64,000 bases of DNA from an uncultured Christensenellaceae bacterium (GTDB taxonomy: Bacteria > Bacillota > Clostridia > Christensenellales > UBA3700): contig CALWRH010000006.1 in assembly GCA_944383895.1 (NCBI GenBank), positions 66,158-130,157 on the forward strand, given 5' to 3'. Below are positions 43,360 through 52,875 of the stretch, in pieces; the first letter of the stretch is position 1, and every line of letters begins with the position of its first letter. The position numbers and the translations under genes were made by a program. Below the pieces are notes generated by a model, which had not been told where the DNA came from, did not search any database, and saw only the letters and a list, made by a program, of their open reading frames with translations.

Positions 43360-43810
43360 TCGGTCACAAATAGATATAGTCCTGGCTCTTACTTTTCGAG
43401 CGTTTTCTCAGTCCCGCATGTACGATTTATTCTTGCAAAACGCAGAAAACGCAATCCCTTTCCATCTTAGACCGTTTTTGAAAATCACCGGAAAACGGCA
43501 GCACCTGAAAAGGTTCCCGATATTCATTTTTCCGAAACTCTGAACTCTGCAAAATTATATTTCTCACTGCTTTTTACATTTCAATATCAGGTGCCAAAAG
43601 GTTTTTCTTTTTCATGCAGACACAGGACTGCCCTGATTTTTATAATACCTTTCCTCACTCTCTTTATCCTGCTTTATAAAATCCAAACCGCAACACAATA
43701 TAAACATTGATTAAGCTTCAACGCATTCTGTTCGTACGGCGGCATTTTTCGCCATGCATCTGCATAAACCGCTCGAAACGGCATAGATTATACAAAAGGC
43801 AGGTGGCTAT
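43360..43810. other. 450-bp gene-free gap before yabP
   Basis: No gene seen. A CATAGATT stretch at about 43780 could be the -10 of a sporulation (sigma-E type) promoter, but the -35 is not convincing. Confidence 0.4.
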
Positions 43811-44095
43811 ATGCAAAACAACGAAAGCGTTAAGAAAACTACCGTTCCCCCTACCGCGCAGGTAGATTTTGCAAAAGGCGTTACCCTCTCGGGCGTAACC
43901 GAAATAGTATCGTCAACCGACAAGACCTTTATTGCCCGTGCAGGCGAAAACGTCCTTACCGTACAGGGAGAAAATCTCAGTCCTAAACTCATAGACGTAG
44001 AGAAAAACACCGCGGTCCTCGGCGGCAGGATCTACGGCGTTTCCTGCAGCAAGCAGCTGACCCCCAAAGGCTTTTTCTCCAAGCTTTTCAGATGA
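43811..44095 (+). CDS. yabP: Sporulation protein YabP
   Basis: 94 aa; GGCAGGTGG precedes the ATG. The YabP/YqfC-type sequence GVTEIVSSTDKTFIARAGENVLTVQGENLSP followed by LDVE/GRIYGVSC-like strands is recognisable (pattern given in pieces: ITEV.S..D, L.V.GE.L, L..GRI). YabP is made in the mother cell under sigma-E and is needed for coat/cortex assembly in Bacillus. The last codons overlap yabQ (ATGA). Its presence indicates a spore-forming ancestry. Confidence 0.85.
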   Translation: MQNNESVKKTTVPPTAQVDFAKGVTLSGVTEIVSSTDKTFIARAGENVLTVQGENLSPKLIDVEKNTAVLGGRIYGVSCSKQLTPKGFFSKLFR

Positions 44096-44457
44096 CCGAC
44101 GCAGCATCTCAGTTCCTTATACTTATATGCCTGACGGCTATCGGAGCAGGCACGGGAAGTGCGCTTGCTCTCGTAAACTTTGCAGACAGATGTATAAACG
44201 GCAGATTTTTCTTCAGATTTATTGCCGAATTTTCCGTCATTGTCGGTTTCGGTGCGCTGTTATGGCTGACGATCCTCACTCTCTGTCACGGACAGATAAG
44301 GGCATTTTATCTCGTTACGCCGACCGTTTTCGGAGCGATTTTCGCAATATGTATTTCAAAATTGCTTATACCTCGCGTTTGTGCGGCAAAAAAAGCGCTG
44401 AACCGTTTCGTCAGTGCTCACAGTAACGGATTTATAGCCAAATATATACTAAAATAA
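44092..44457 (+). CDS. yabQ: Spore cortex protein YabQ
   Basis: 121 aa, starting inside the last codons of yabP (4-base overlap). Three to four membrane helices with the YabQ-type spacing (FLILICLTAIGAGTGSALAL, FFRFIAEFSVIVGFGALLWL, YLVTPTVFGAIFAICISKLL). YabQ is a mother-cell membrane protein required for cortex synthesis. In Bacillus yabP-yabQ is followed by divIC; here no divIC follows, only a long non-coding stretch. Confidence 0.8.
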   Translation: MTDAASQFLILICLTAIGAGTGSALALVNFADRCINGRFFFRFIAEFSVIVGFGALLWLTILTLCHGQIRAFYLVTPTVFGAIFAICISKLLIPRVCAAKKALNRFVSAHSNGFIAKYILK

Positions 44458-45639
44458 AGCGTTTTTGCCATTTTTTTAATATTTTTTAGCCTTAATAGTT
44501 TTAATTCCACTATTTATATTTTGACATTTTTGTGGACATGGTTTTAGTTATTATTACTTTTCCGATGATTATATTTCAGATAAATATAACCGTTTGATAC
44601 ATGTTTATCGGATTTTTGGCTTTTTGCTCCGCTTTCTTATATATTACGCGTATTATAAGGCAAAACAGGCTTTTCTGAGCTTTTTGCCCGCTTTTAAGCC
44701 TTTTACCCTTGTTTTACCTTTATTTATCGGAGTTTTCGCTGATTATGCCGCCTTTTCGCCTTTTCATGCGTTTTTGCAGCATCTTCCTTTATTTATCGGA
44801 TATTTCGCTGATCAGACATCTTTATTGTCGCCGAGTGCGTTTTTTATCTTTTTTTGTTTAATTACGCGCGTCTTTATTTGATTATCACGCTCTTCCGTCC
44901 GTTTCTTCCTTGTTTTTACGAATCTGCCCGTTTTTACGGCTTTTCAGCATGTTTTCCTTTATTCGTCGGTATTTCAAGGATTTTCTCGGCTTTTCCCCCT
45001 GATTTATGAGTTTTTGCTTTTCTGTCGCGCATGTTAAAGCTTTTTATGAGAGCCTGCGTCTTTACCGGCTTTCATAGCCTCTTCCTCGGTTTTTGCCATA
45101 TTTCAGGCTCTTCTGCTCGTTTTCCCTTGTTTTTCGGCTGTTTTTCGGATTTTTGCGGCGTTTTCTATGATTTTCTGCCCTTATGCTCTTTTCAGGCAAA
45201 AAATCGCTTATTCCCTGCTTTTATCGGCTTTCTTCGGCTTTTTGCGCGTTTTTGCCTCTTCTGTTCCTTTTTTCTTACAATCGGGCTTTTGACGCCGTTT
45301 TGACGGATTTTTTTACGTTATCGCAGCGTTTTACGCTTTTTCCCTCTTTTACCGATCTTTTCCGTATTTTTCGCGCTTTTTTGAAGGATTTATCGTGTTT
45401 CGCCGTATCTCTCCCGTATTCAGCAGGTTTTTGAGCTTAGATGCGCTCTTTTACGTAAATATCGGACTTTCCGCAGCAATAACGCTTTTCCTCCGCTCTT
45501 TGTGTACCCGAGCTGCTTTTCCGCGATTTCGAGGGATTGTCGCCCGATCTCAGCCTTTTACGGCTTTTTATCCGCAATTTACGCTTTTGTATCGGTTTTC
45601 CGATAATTCTCCTGTTTTCGCTCAATATTGCGCGTTTTT
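44458..45639. other. 1.2-kb pyrimidine-rich, gene-free region
   Basis: The plus strand is dominated by T and C, with runs of T every few bases and a loosely recurring TTTTTCGC/TTTATCGG word. CCTTTATTTATCGGA...TTCGCTGAT appears twice (about 44,717 and 44,787). Open frames here are an effect of this bias: their translations are almost only Phe, Leu, Ser, Ala and Arg. No gene is supported. Confidence 0.7.
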
Positions 45640-45673
45640 TTGCAAAGAAAAAGACGGAACCGCCGTTCCGTCT
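45640..45673 (-). terminator. Terminator downstream of the SpoU-family methyltransferase
   Basis: AGACGGAAC-CGCC-GTTCCGTCT, a perfect 9-bp stem, followed on the minus strand by TTTTCTTT. Confidence 0.75.
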
Positions 45674-45812
45674 GCATTTTACGCTATTTAAGCGTTTTCT
45701 TATTCTCGTCGAAGACTTTCCCGTCTTCTCGTATAAAGCCGCCTTATTTCGCTTATTTCGGGCTCTGACCGCACTGTCGCCGCCTTTCCGTCCTCGTTCG
45801 CCTCTTTTACCG

Positions 45813-46682
45813 TCACCGCTTTATAAATCCTTTGTTTTTCAGGCTTGCCTCGTAGCATACCACCGTTGCTGCCACTCCCACGTTAAGAGAGTCGCATTTT
45901 CCGAACATCGGTATAGAAAGCAACTTTACGTCCTTATCGTACCAGCCGCGCGATATACCGTATCTCTCGCTGCCCATAACGAACGCGCACCTTTTTCCGT
46001 AAGGATACTCGTAATAACTCTTTTCCGCCCTGCTGTCCGTCAGATATATCTCGAATCCTCTCGAGCGCAAAGCCTCGTAACACTCGTCAGCGCTTACGAA
46101 CTCGACGATAGGGATATTGAGCACGCTGCCCATGCTCGATTGCAAAAGCTTCGGGTGCGTCATACGCGCTTTCCTGTTGCAGATAAACACCGCGTCAACG
46201 CCAGCTCCGTCCGCAACTCTTATCATCGTGCCGACGTTGCCGGGGATCTCGACTCCGTCAAGCACGAGCACGACGCTTTTATCGGTAAACGCTATATCTT
46301 TGACGTCGCTGAGCGAAAAATAAGCGATGCTCATAACCCCGTCGGGTTTTTCCCTTTCGCTTATCTTTTCAAAGGTTTTCTCGCTTACGGTAAAGCGCTG
46401 ATCGCATCTTTTTGCAAGCTCTTCGGCAAGGTTCGCCGCCTCGACGGTATGTATCTTATCGGGACATATCACGATAGCATGCAAAGGCGATCCCGCCTCA
46501 ACGAGCATCTTGTTGAACCATAGCCCTTCCGCAACGTATTGACGCGCAGGATTGGGCTTACTGTTGGACACAAGTCCTCTGATATGCTTGATTATCGAAT
46601 GCCCTTCCCCTACCGCGTAAAACTTGTATTTCGACGTTAAAGACGCGACTATATCGCGTGCTTTTTCCTGTTCTTCCGCCAT
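45813..46682 (-). CDS. SpoU/TrmH-family RNA 2'-O-methyltransferase
   Basis: 289 aa; GGAGGTAACT precedes the ATG. The first ~115 residues form a substrate-binding domain of the L30e-like type (VSNSKPNPARQYVAEGLWFN). The C-terminal SPOUT domain has all three motifs: DGVEIPGNVGTMIRVADGAG (motif 1, near 143-162), FVMGSERYGIS (motif 2, near 232) and LSIPMFGKCDSLNVGVAATV (motif 3, near 255). It methylates a ribose in rRNA or tRNA using S-adenosylmethionine; the target position cannot be assigned from sequence. Monocistronic, facing away from the large gene-free region. Confidence 0.88.
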   Translation of the reverse strand: MAEEQEKARDIVASLTSKYKFYAVGEGHSIIKHIRGLVSNSKPNPARQYVAEGLWFNKMLVEAGSPLHAIVICPDKIHTVEAANLAEELAKRCDQRFTVSEKTFEKISEREKPDGVMSIAYFSLSDVKDIAFTDKSVVLVLDGVEIPGNVGTMIRVADGAGVDAVFICNRKARMTHPKLLQSSMGSVLNIPIVEFVSADECYEALRSRGFEIYLTDSRAEKSYYEYPYGKRCAFVMGSERYGISRGWYDKDVKLLSIPMFGKCDSLNVGVAATVVCYEASLKNKGFIKR

Positions 46683-47890
46683 AGTTACCTCCGCTCAAAA
46701 AGCTATTTACAAGATAACATACCCGCTCTTTTAATTCAAGCGTTTAAGCCTCTGCAAGGTCGGCAAAAGCACAAAAGCATTACTACAAACTGCTATGATG
46801 CCATCGCCGAAAAGATATTAAATACCCGCCGATACACAGACAGCTTTCCGCAAAAAAACATAAGCGACTTATCAAGCGAAGTTTCTTTGGATCCGCCCAG
46901 AGAACAACACACCGAAAGCCTCGTATGCCGCCATACTCTCACACTCCGACAACCCATTCTCAACTTACAACGGTCCCGACGTTCCGCACCTGAATACGAC
47001 AAAAAAGAAAAGCGTAACAGCATAACAGCCAAGACGTTTCGTCCATAAGCGGAAAAACGGAAAACGCGACAGCAACAAGAGCAAAAATACAGCAACAAGT
47101 TGCGCAAAAAATCAATATTTCCGAAAGCGAAAACAACAATAAAATAAACGGTAGAAATACCCGTCCGACATGCGGTTTACGGTTTTTCACGACAAGCCAA
47201 AAGCTCCTCCGACAAGTCTGCCGACAGCAAAAAAAGACGTCGCAACAGAAGATAAAAAGACGTCAAAAAATCTCTCATGGTTATCAAGGCAGCAGCCCCC
47301 CCCGATATACTCAGACACCGAAAGAACAAACGTAAAGCTCTTTGCCCAAACCGCGCCGACATTTCATACCTGAAGACAACGAAACGACATCGAACCGACG
47401 ATCAAAAACTCATCTGTCAAGTCTACTTGCAGCCGATCGAAATGCTGTCACCGGCCAAAAAAACAATTATAAGTTATCTCTCAAACAAATACCTTTGGAC
47501 AAAATGTCTTTTGGTTATTAAAATAAACAAAACAGGGATAACTGCCTGTTATTTACGCCGTAAAAAATTCCTTCTGAATACCGTCAGGTTATATCAACAC
47601 ATTAAAACAAATAACCGCTCGGTATTTTTCGGCATTGTATATCAAAGCGCGAACAGAGAAGAGCAGTACACGCTTAATCAAAAAAGCTCTTACACACATC
47701 CGCTGCGGCACGCTCGGCGCAAAACGCCGTAAAAAGAAAGACTGCTTTGTGCGCAAATCAAATTCTCAGACAATAAATGTTCAGGCAAACGTCGTTTATC
47801 TGCCGAAGCTTTACAGCACAAAATCGGATTTTCAGCCCTGTTTCACGCCTTCAAACCGTTTTGCAACAAAATTATAAAATTTCGTTATGC

Positions 47891-47915
47891 TTGTTTCACA
47901 AAAACCGTGAAACAA
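47891..47915. other. Split parS-like palindrome
   Basis: TTGTTTCAC (47891-47899) and GTGAAACAA (47907-47915) are perfect 9-bp inverted arms with a 7-base spacer. The arms are parS half-sites, but a true parS has no spacer. Confidence 0.5.
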
Positions 47916-48074
47916 TGACAAAAAATATTTTGTTTTTAACATTTCCAGCCGATTTTTGTCTGAAAAATTATAACTTCTAGCAATCGGATTTTTATGATTT
48001 TTAATTATGATAAGTTATATTTTAACATTAATATTTATAATTAAGCCATTTATTGGCTTGTTTTCGACAAATTT

Positions 48075-48090
48075 TGTTCCGCGTGAAACT
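48075..48090. other. parS-like site
   Basis: TGTTCCGCGTGAAACT differs from the Bacillus parS TGTTCCACGTGAAACA at two positions, with the GTGAAAC half intact. Confidence 0.65.
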
Positions 48091-49252
48091 TTTATTTTCG
48101 AGAGTCCGACCTTGCGCTAGTCAGAGCAGCGAAACACCCCTATATAGACCGTCTCTCAGCTACAGACAGACATGCTTTCTCTTGTCGTAAAGCCCAGACG
48201 GTTCGCGCACGTTCTTTCCAAAAGTCGATTGTCGCCTCAAACGCTTTTGCCTCAATTGCTCAATTCTCTCATCTGCGTCCGCTATATCTGCGACGCAACT
48301 TTTCGTTAATATACGTTATCTGTCCGATCCGTCTTCCTTCTATCAAAATCGACCTGCTTTTGCCTTATCTGCATCAAACATAATTTACAGCTTTGTAATA
48401 TTCGACCTTCTATCGCATTTCGCAAAAAACCGACGAAACGATATGGATCGCTGTTTCAGGCAACAACTCTGTACGGCAGCAACTTCGGACGCATAAACTA
48501 TTCGCATACCTCTATGGTAGTACGACTTATGTTCTTTGCCGATTTTTGATTTTTCAACATCGTCTGATTTTTCTGTTTTCCTTAAATTTTTATTTTTATC
48601 GTAGTCGTTTGTTTTTTACAATTGTCTTTATATAATGTTAAGTTATAATATTAGATTATTAGTGCTTCGTTTTATGTCATGCCCGTCTGAAAGCAGAGTA
48701 GCAGCCGCAAAACGTGTAGGGATCGGCTTTGTCCGATATATCATAAACCGCCTTTTTCTTATCTGAAAACGCACTTTTTCAAACAAATATACCATTTTAC
48801 ACATATTTTTACAGCCTTTATTGCGCTTTTTTGATTTATGCGCCCGCTTTAGGTATGTCGCGTTCGTCCTTGATCCGGTATATTTTACCAATCGTATTTT
48901 TACCAAGCCCCGATGTTTTCTGTTGCTTTGCATATCGAATATCGGGCAGATGTAAATTTCTCGGGTTCGACCGCTTGACTCTGGTATAGCTATTCTCACC
49001 TTATAGCATAACCGATTTATCTCTTCTGTTTTCGTCTTTGTTTATGGTAAAGGATATCTCTGTTCTCGTGTGCTCGCAAAGTTGTCGTTCTGACAGCATT
49101 TTACAGAAATCAGACGCTTTCACCTCAAACCGCCTTTCTCGGAAGATCAAAGCGGTTATCGCAATTTCGCGCTCTTTTGCGCCGCAAAAAACAGCAGAAT
49201 ATACGAGTTCCTTTATTCTCAACGGCTTTTACGGCATGATTTTAACAATTTT

Positions 49253-49268
49253 TGTTCCATGTGAAACA
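49253..49268. other. parS site, best match
   Basis: TGTTCCATGTGAAACA matches the Bacillus parS TGTTCCACGTGAAACA at 15 of 16 positions. A ParB gene lies 10 kb to the right. Confidence 0.8.
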
Positions 49269-50438
49269 AAAATCGTCTATCGCAGCAAAATATTTGGTTT
49301 TGCCAATAATTTGACCTGCAGGACAGGTTGTTTATATCAAGCCGAACTTCTGAATCTGCACCGACTTCGTTTTTGTCTTTTGCTTTATCGATCATTTCAG
49401 AGAATTTTTAGCTGCCATGAAAACACCGCTTTACATCGGACAACGCGCTCGGAATCAGAAGTTGCACCTCTTATGCGCACTACAAAAGGGCAGTTGCCTC
49501 TCAAAATACTGCAGATATTTTTCTTTCAGATCACTTGTCAAGATATTCTGTTTGGTGCAAAATTGGCGCAGAAAAGCCTGTGCTTTGGTTTTCTTATCTG
49601 CCTATGCTGCCAATAACAATACGTTTCTGCCAAACTAAAACGACGTTATCTCCGCTTTACTCGCGTATATGCCGTCTTTTATCTCTTATGCGTATATACG
49701 TCGATTTTCACTCTTTATATGCCTAAAATCTTGCCGTATCATGGTTTCTTTATGCAAAACACGGTTTCCCTATATCGGTTCCCCTTATATCGCTATATCC
49801 GCAAAAGATGTTGCGTTGTTTTCTTCTTTCCTTGGCTCGAAGAGCGTTTACGACTCTCTTTAAGAGCATTTTGCCTTGGTTTTAGAGCATTTTCAGCATA
49901 GATTCCTGAAGTTAACGGCAAAAACATTGTTATGTGCATTAAGCAGACATCTTCCATATATAGCATTTTATCTGCCTGACGGCTGCAGTCGCATCGTTAT
50001 TTTCTCTGTTGCTTTATTCCAGATCTTTTCGACCGCTCGGAAAGCGCAGAGTGTTTGAAAAGCTTTTTATAAGTCCGATATATCGCAATAAAACTAAATT
50101 AAAGCGTTGAACTGAAACAAACTCCGTCTTTTATCATGCTTTTTATCGTAATTCTCAGCAAAGCGATTTTTTAGATCTCTTTTCCCTCAAAGCACGGCGC
50201 TTTTGCACTTTACGCACGCATGAAAACGCATGACTTATACTTTCAACGCAGCTAATTTTTGCCGACATTATTATCTGAACGCCGTTTTCGGTAACATCAA
50301 CGCGATTACGCCGTTCATTTTGCAATCGTTTCATTATCGTCAAGATCGGACGGGCGGAGCATTGATTTTATACTGCAATCAACGAAAAAGTGGAAAACTT
50401 TATGCCTTTCCGCAAATTCCGTACGACATACTTGTAAA

Positions 50439-51092
50439 TTTTCCACAATATAAGCGCTTTTACCTTGAGCTTATATACATAAGCGCGCAGCGCGGAAAAA
50501 TTTTTTGAAAAATCGTTACACTGCAAAAATAAGTATAATTTTCACTCTGTTATAACATAAAAGGCTGTTGTACGGCTCTTTTTAACTATAATTTTGCAAA
50601 CATGTGGAAATCTTTCTGCTTATTCTTACGATCGCTATCTCCGAAGGCATACTTTTCCACTTTATTAAGACTTTTTTGCTTTTTGCCGTCTGTAAATTCC
50701 GTTGAAATGATTTACCGAAATGCTTTCATTAACAGTTTTTGCCTACAATCACACTGATTTTTGCATATATTGGCAATAATTCGCCAATACGTTCTCATTA
50801 TTTGTGGCTTTTCAACCAGAAATTCAATATCAATACTATTGCTTTATTCGACATTTCGTAACAATTTACGTCTTTGACTTGATTTCCGTCGGAAATTGTG
50901 GATAACCGTTTACACAAAAGTGTTTCATGTGAAACTTTAACGTCTGAGTTATCCACAGCAGGGAAGACGACTCAGAGCATTGGCGACGTTTTTCCTGTTG
51001 CTTTCGGCTGTTTTAACTGCTTATTGCTCTTTTTGTCGTTATATCTATCTGATCGCCTTTCTTCAGATCGCGAAAAAATGCAGTTATCCACC
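50439..51092. other. DnaA-box cluster upstream of rpmH
   Basis: Perfect boxes TGTGGATAA (50897-50905, minus orientation) and TTATCCACA (50949-50957, plus) face each other around a parS-like site. Near-consensus boxes are TTATCCACC (51084-51092) and TTTTCCACA (50439-50447). Another, TGTGGAAAA, lies at 52069-52077 by the rpmH start site. Weaker TTTTCCACT-type matches occur near 50393 and 50653. Confidence 0.7.
50921..50936. other. parS-like site beside DnaA boxes
   Basis: TGTTTCATGTGAAACT is a 14/16 match to TGTTTCACGTGAAACA. It lies between two perfect DnaA boxes (50897 and 50949). Confidence 0.7.
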
Positions 51093-52027
51093 GACTCGTT
51101 CTGTTTTCAATTGTTTTGTCTGCATAGAGGAGAGAAGAGCTACAAAAGCTGTCTTGTTTTACTGATTCTCCGTTTTTGCTGTTTATCTTTTATTGAAATT
51201 GTCTGAATTCTTGACATTTTCTCTGTTCTTTTCTGCCGGAAAGAGCGTAGCAGGGCATTTTTGCAAACAAATATATATCGTTGCCGTGCTTTTTCTGATA
51301 TTTCTGCTTAAAATTATCTTTTTGCTCTATTGCGCGTATTTGATAAGCATTTTATAAATGCAATTGTCGACAATCGTCTTGCAGCAGAGCAGAATTGCTT
51401 TATAATGTCATTTTGCTATAAACGCTTTGTCTTTATATCCTTTTTTGCGCTTGTCTTTCAAAGCTGTTTATCGATACTGTTTATATAGCTTTTTTACACA
51501 TAGAAATTCTGTAATTTGCTCGTATGTATATGCACATATACGCTTTGTTTTATATGTCAGTAAATTCTTATATTCTTCGCCATGCCTGATAGTATACGAT
51601 GTTATAACTGTTGTTTATTACAATGCCTTGTTACTTACCTTGTCTTGCTTTTGATGCTGCTTGTTTTCTCTGATCTTTTCGTTTATCACTAATAATTATA
51701 AACGTGTTTTCTGTAGTTAACCGTTCCGCTGACAAATACAAAGCTGTTTTTATAAATCTTTTCACCTATTCGTCTGAATTGCAAAACAACTGCCGCATTT
51801 CCTGACAGGAAAGATACTTTGCCCGTTCAACTTACATCGTAGATGCCGCTGCGCTTTTTTCGGATCTTCGGATATAGATCTGTATATCCAAAACTATTAC
51901 AGCTTTTCCTTTACGCGTTTGGCTCGGCTGCTCGTTGCAACGTCGCTTTTGTTTTCTTTTTGATCTGCTGCCTTTTTTCAGTATTTTCTGCTATCTGTTC
52001 ATATGAGCTTTATTGGTTGTTTTTTGC

Positions 52028-52057
52028 TTGACACGGATTATTTATTTATATTATAAT
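52028..52057 (+). promoter_or_regulatory. Consensus promoter of the rpmH operon
   Basis: TTGACA (52028-52033), an 18-base spacer and TATAAT (52052-52057). A DnaA-box-like TGTGGAAAA lies 12 bases after the -10, so DnaA could influence it. Confidence 0.85.
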
Positions 52058-52162
52058 ACTTTCGCTATTGTGGAAAACAGTTCTGTTTTTGCGTTTTCCC
52101 GCGCCGCGGCAGGTTTGCGGCGATAAAACTGCGACAATACTAAAAAGAGAGGATAGATTTTT

Positions 52163-52297
52163 ATGAAGAGAACATTTCAACCCAAGAAACGTCAGCGCAG
52201 CAAAGTGCACGGTTTCAGAAAGAGAATGAGTTCTACCGGAGGCAGAAACGTCATCAAAAGACGTAGAAACAAGGGCAGAAAGCATCTCAGCGCGTAA
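52163..52297 (+). CDS. rpmH: 50S ribosomal protein L34
   Basis: 44 aa: [20 protein letters not shown] and so on, ending [11 protein letters not shown]. Length and sequence are exactly those of L34, a small basic protein of the large ribosomal subunit. AGAGAGGAT precedes the ATG. It is the first gene of the conserved rpmH-rnpA-yidD-yidC-jag order found next to bacterial origins. Confidence 0.97.
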   Translation: MKRTFQPKKRQRSKVHGFRKRMSSTGGRNVIKRRRNKGRKHLSA

Positions 52298-52300
52298 TTT

Positions 52301-52639
52301 ATGCAAAAACGGTATAGGCTGACAAACAGTCGGTCTTTCGACTATCTATACCGTAAAGGCATCTGCTTGCGCGACGGCCTTTTGGTTGTGTATTACGCGC
52401 CTTCCAACCGCGGCATGCGCGTCGGATTTTCCGTAAGCAAGAAGGTTGGCAAAAGCGTCGTCCGCAACAAGACTAAAAGAAGGCTCAAAGAGGCCTTCAG
52501 AAAACATATTCCCGAAATCGATCACGGTTTCAATTATCTGATAGTCGCCCGTCCGCAACTTGCGGAAAACGATTTTCACCAAATAGAAGAACGGCTTTTA
52601 GCCCTGCTTTCAAGAGCGGGTCTGACGGAGGCGAAATGA
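52301..52639 (+). CDS. rnpA: Ribonuclease P protein component
   Basis: 112 aa. It starts 3 bases after the rpmH stop. The RNR signature is seen in VGKSVVRNKTKRRLKEAFR (near residues 49-67), preceded by the usual RVGFSVSKKVGK strand. The protein helps the RNase P RNA bind and cut 5' leaders of tRNA precursors. It overlaps yidD by 4 bases. Confidence 0.96.
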   Translation: MQKRYRLTNSRSFDYLYRKGICLRDGLLVVYYAPSNRGMRVGFSVSKKVGKSVVRNKTKRRLKEAFRKHIPEIDHGFNYLIVARPQLAENDFHQIEERLLALLSRAGLTEAK

Positions 52640-52875
52640 GCCTTACGACGCGTGTCATCGGCATTTACAAGCGTTATTACAATCCGTTGTTTCAGGGACA
52701 GTGCAAATACGTCCCGAGTTGTTCGGCTTATATGGTACAAGCCGTGAAAAAGCGCGGATTTTTCTGCGGCGTACTTATGGGGATATGGAGAATACTCAGA
52801 TGCAACCCTTTTTCCAAGGGTGGATTTGATCCCGTCAAAGACAATTTGAGAGGTCGTGCAAAATGGCTTTTATGA
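52636..52875 (+). CDS. yidD: Membrane protein insertion efficiency factor YidD
   Basis: 79 aa. Family hallmarks are visible: YKRYYNPLFQGQCKYVPSCS, AYMVQAVKKRG and RCNPFSKGGFDPV. YidD is a small peripheral membrane protein that helps YidC insert proteins. It overlaps rnpA by 4 bases and yidC by 13 bases, so translation is tightly coupled. Confidence 0.95.
   Translation: MSLTTRVIGIYKRYYNPLFQGQCKYVPSCSAYMVQAVKKRGFFCGVLMGIWRILRCNPFSKGGFDPVKDNLRGRAKWLL

Larger units (their letters stand above)
46683..52027. other. 5.3-kb gene-free region with parS-like sites and DnaA boxes (origin/centromere candidate)
   Basis: No open frame here has a ribosome site, a recognisable protein or normal composition. 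The plus strand is A-rich from about 46.7 to 47.9 kb and T-rich from about 48.1 to 52.0 kb. It contains three parS-like 16-mers, one split palindrome of the same half-sites, a group of DnaA boxes at 50.4-51.1 kb, and inverted repeats at 50768-50789 and 51363-51374. It ends at the rpmH promoter. In Bacillus the sequence in front of rpmH is one of the two oriC box clusters; this stretch is much longer than usual. Confidence 0.7.

Noticed and set aside
44594..46523. Phe/Leu-rich frames in and beyond the pyrimidine-rich stretch that look like membrane proteins
   Set aside because: The hydrophobicity comes from T-runs; no ribosome sites, and the last one is antisense to the SpoU-family gene.
47277..47732. 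151-codon frame in the gene-free region
   Set aside because: No ribosome site, no family, Lys/Thr/Arg-rich as expected from A-rich DNA.
48643..49616. 118- and 192-codon frames in the gene-free region
   Set aside because: No start signals or recognisable domains; the second spans a parS-like site and is Phe/Leu/Cys/Ser-rich from T-rich DNA.
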